This document shows, piece by piece, positions 30,401-30,542 of a stretch of DNA of 30,542 bases. The notes beneath the pieces were generated by a model, which ran no database searches, was not told the DNA's origin, and saw nothing but the letters and a program-made list of their open reading frames with translations. The stretch comes from Leptofilum sp050292445 (GTDB lineage Bacteria; Chloroflexota; Anaerolineae; Promineifilales; Promineifilaceae): contig JBNKLQ010000042.1 in the NCBI GenBank assembly GCA_050292445.1, positions 1 to 30,542 of the forward strand, given 5' to 3'. The translations under genes were made by a program, and so were the position numbers. Each line of letters opens with the position of its first letter. Position 1 is the stretch's first letter.

Positions 30401-30472
30401 GAACCGCAGAGGCGCAAAGGACGCTGAGTTTTAAGAAAATCACAGAGAAAGACTCTGCGTTCTCCGCGTCTT
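30401..30472. repeat. CGCAGAGGCGC-type intergenic repeat
   Basis: GAACCGCAGAGGCGCAAAGG is followed by ACGCTGAG, CACAGAG and the inverted version CTCTGCGTTCTCCGCG. The wording matches the repeat at 5443-5532 (GTTGCGCAGAGG, CTCTGCGGTTCTCCGTGCG) and is a common dispersed intergenic repeat type in environmental bacteria. It lies just upstream of the SMP-30-like gene. Confidence 0.6.
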
Positions 30473-30542
30473 GTATGTTTAAAAATGAGAGATAATCAAC
30501 GTATACAGATTATTTCTCAAGCAGCCGGGAGATGTTCGTTCG

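Noticed and set aside
30487..30518. Inverted repeat GAGAGATAAT / ATTATTTCTC near the window end
   Set aside because: A 10-bp stem with one mismatch in AT-rich sequence at the edge; too weak to call without the adjacent gene.
1..30542. tRNA, rRNA or riboswitch genes
   Set aside because: None of the intergenic stretches shows a cloverleaf with CCA end, rRNA wording or a known riboswitch core that I can recognise by eye; a covariance-model search would be decisive.

Overview
The window looks like a piece of a Chloroflexota chromosome, probably an Anaerolineae/Ardenticatenia-type filament. Support comes from two large secreted proteins with Chloroflexota-style features: a Pro/Thr linker of TNTPLPTA repeats, and a C-terminal 'FLPAV' tail after Ig/PKD-like domains. 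The octamer palindrome ACGGCCGT also occurs 37 times, in all reading frames. The taxon is inferred from style, not from a marker gene.

Left part (1-12092), all genes on the minus strand and apparently unrelated to each other. In order: the N-terminus of a thiamine-diphosphate enzyme cut by the window edge; a small hypothetical protein; a single-domain cupin; a 905-residue secreted propeller/Ig-like protein with its own terminator; an AraC-family regulator; a HisC-like aminotransferase; a 1263-residue secreted ExeM/NucH-type nuclease with its own promoter and terminator; and a GlcD-like FAD oxidase. Several intergenic gaps hold inverted repeats.

Right part (12286-29450), all genes on the plus strand, reads as one functional unit of about 17 kb. 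It begins with a soluble PAS-PAS-GAF-GAF sensor kinase and a NarL-type response regulator. A first PxpB/PxpC (KipI/KipA-type) pair follows, interrupted between its two genes by a roughly 195-bp insertion-like segment. Next come a palindrome, a terminator-like hairpin, and a sugar-type ABC importer whose lipoprotein binding protein resembles TorT. Then come PxpA (LamB/YcsF), a stand-alone biotinyl carrier, a biotin carboxylase, a second PxpB/PxpC pair, a GabT-type aminotransferase, the biotin-uptake protein BioY and an aldehyde:ferredoxin oxidoreductase. A minus-strand SMP-30/gluconolactonase-like gene closes the window.

Working model (inference): the cluster imports a cyclic amide (lactam such as 2-pyrrolidinone or 5-oxoproline, or a related ring). 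It activates the ring by biotin-dependent carboxylation, using biotin carboxylase, the carrier, and a carboxyltransferase made of PxpB and PxpC, and opens it with PxpA. The resulting omega-amino acid is deaminated by GabT, and the semialdehyde is oxidised with ferredoxin as acceptor. BioY would supply the biotin. The kinase/regulator pair, perhaps with the first PxpBC pair acting like KipI/KipA, would control the unit.
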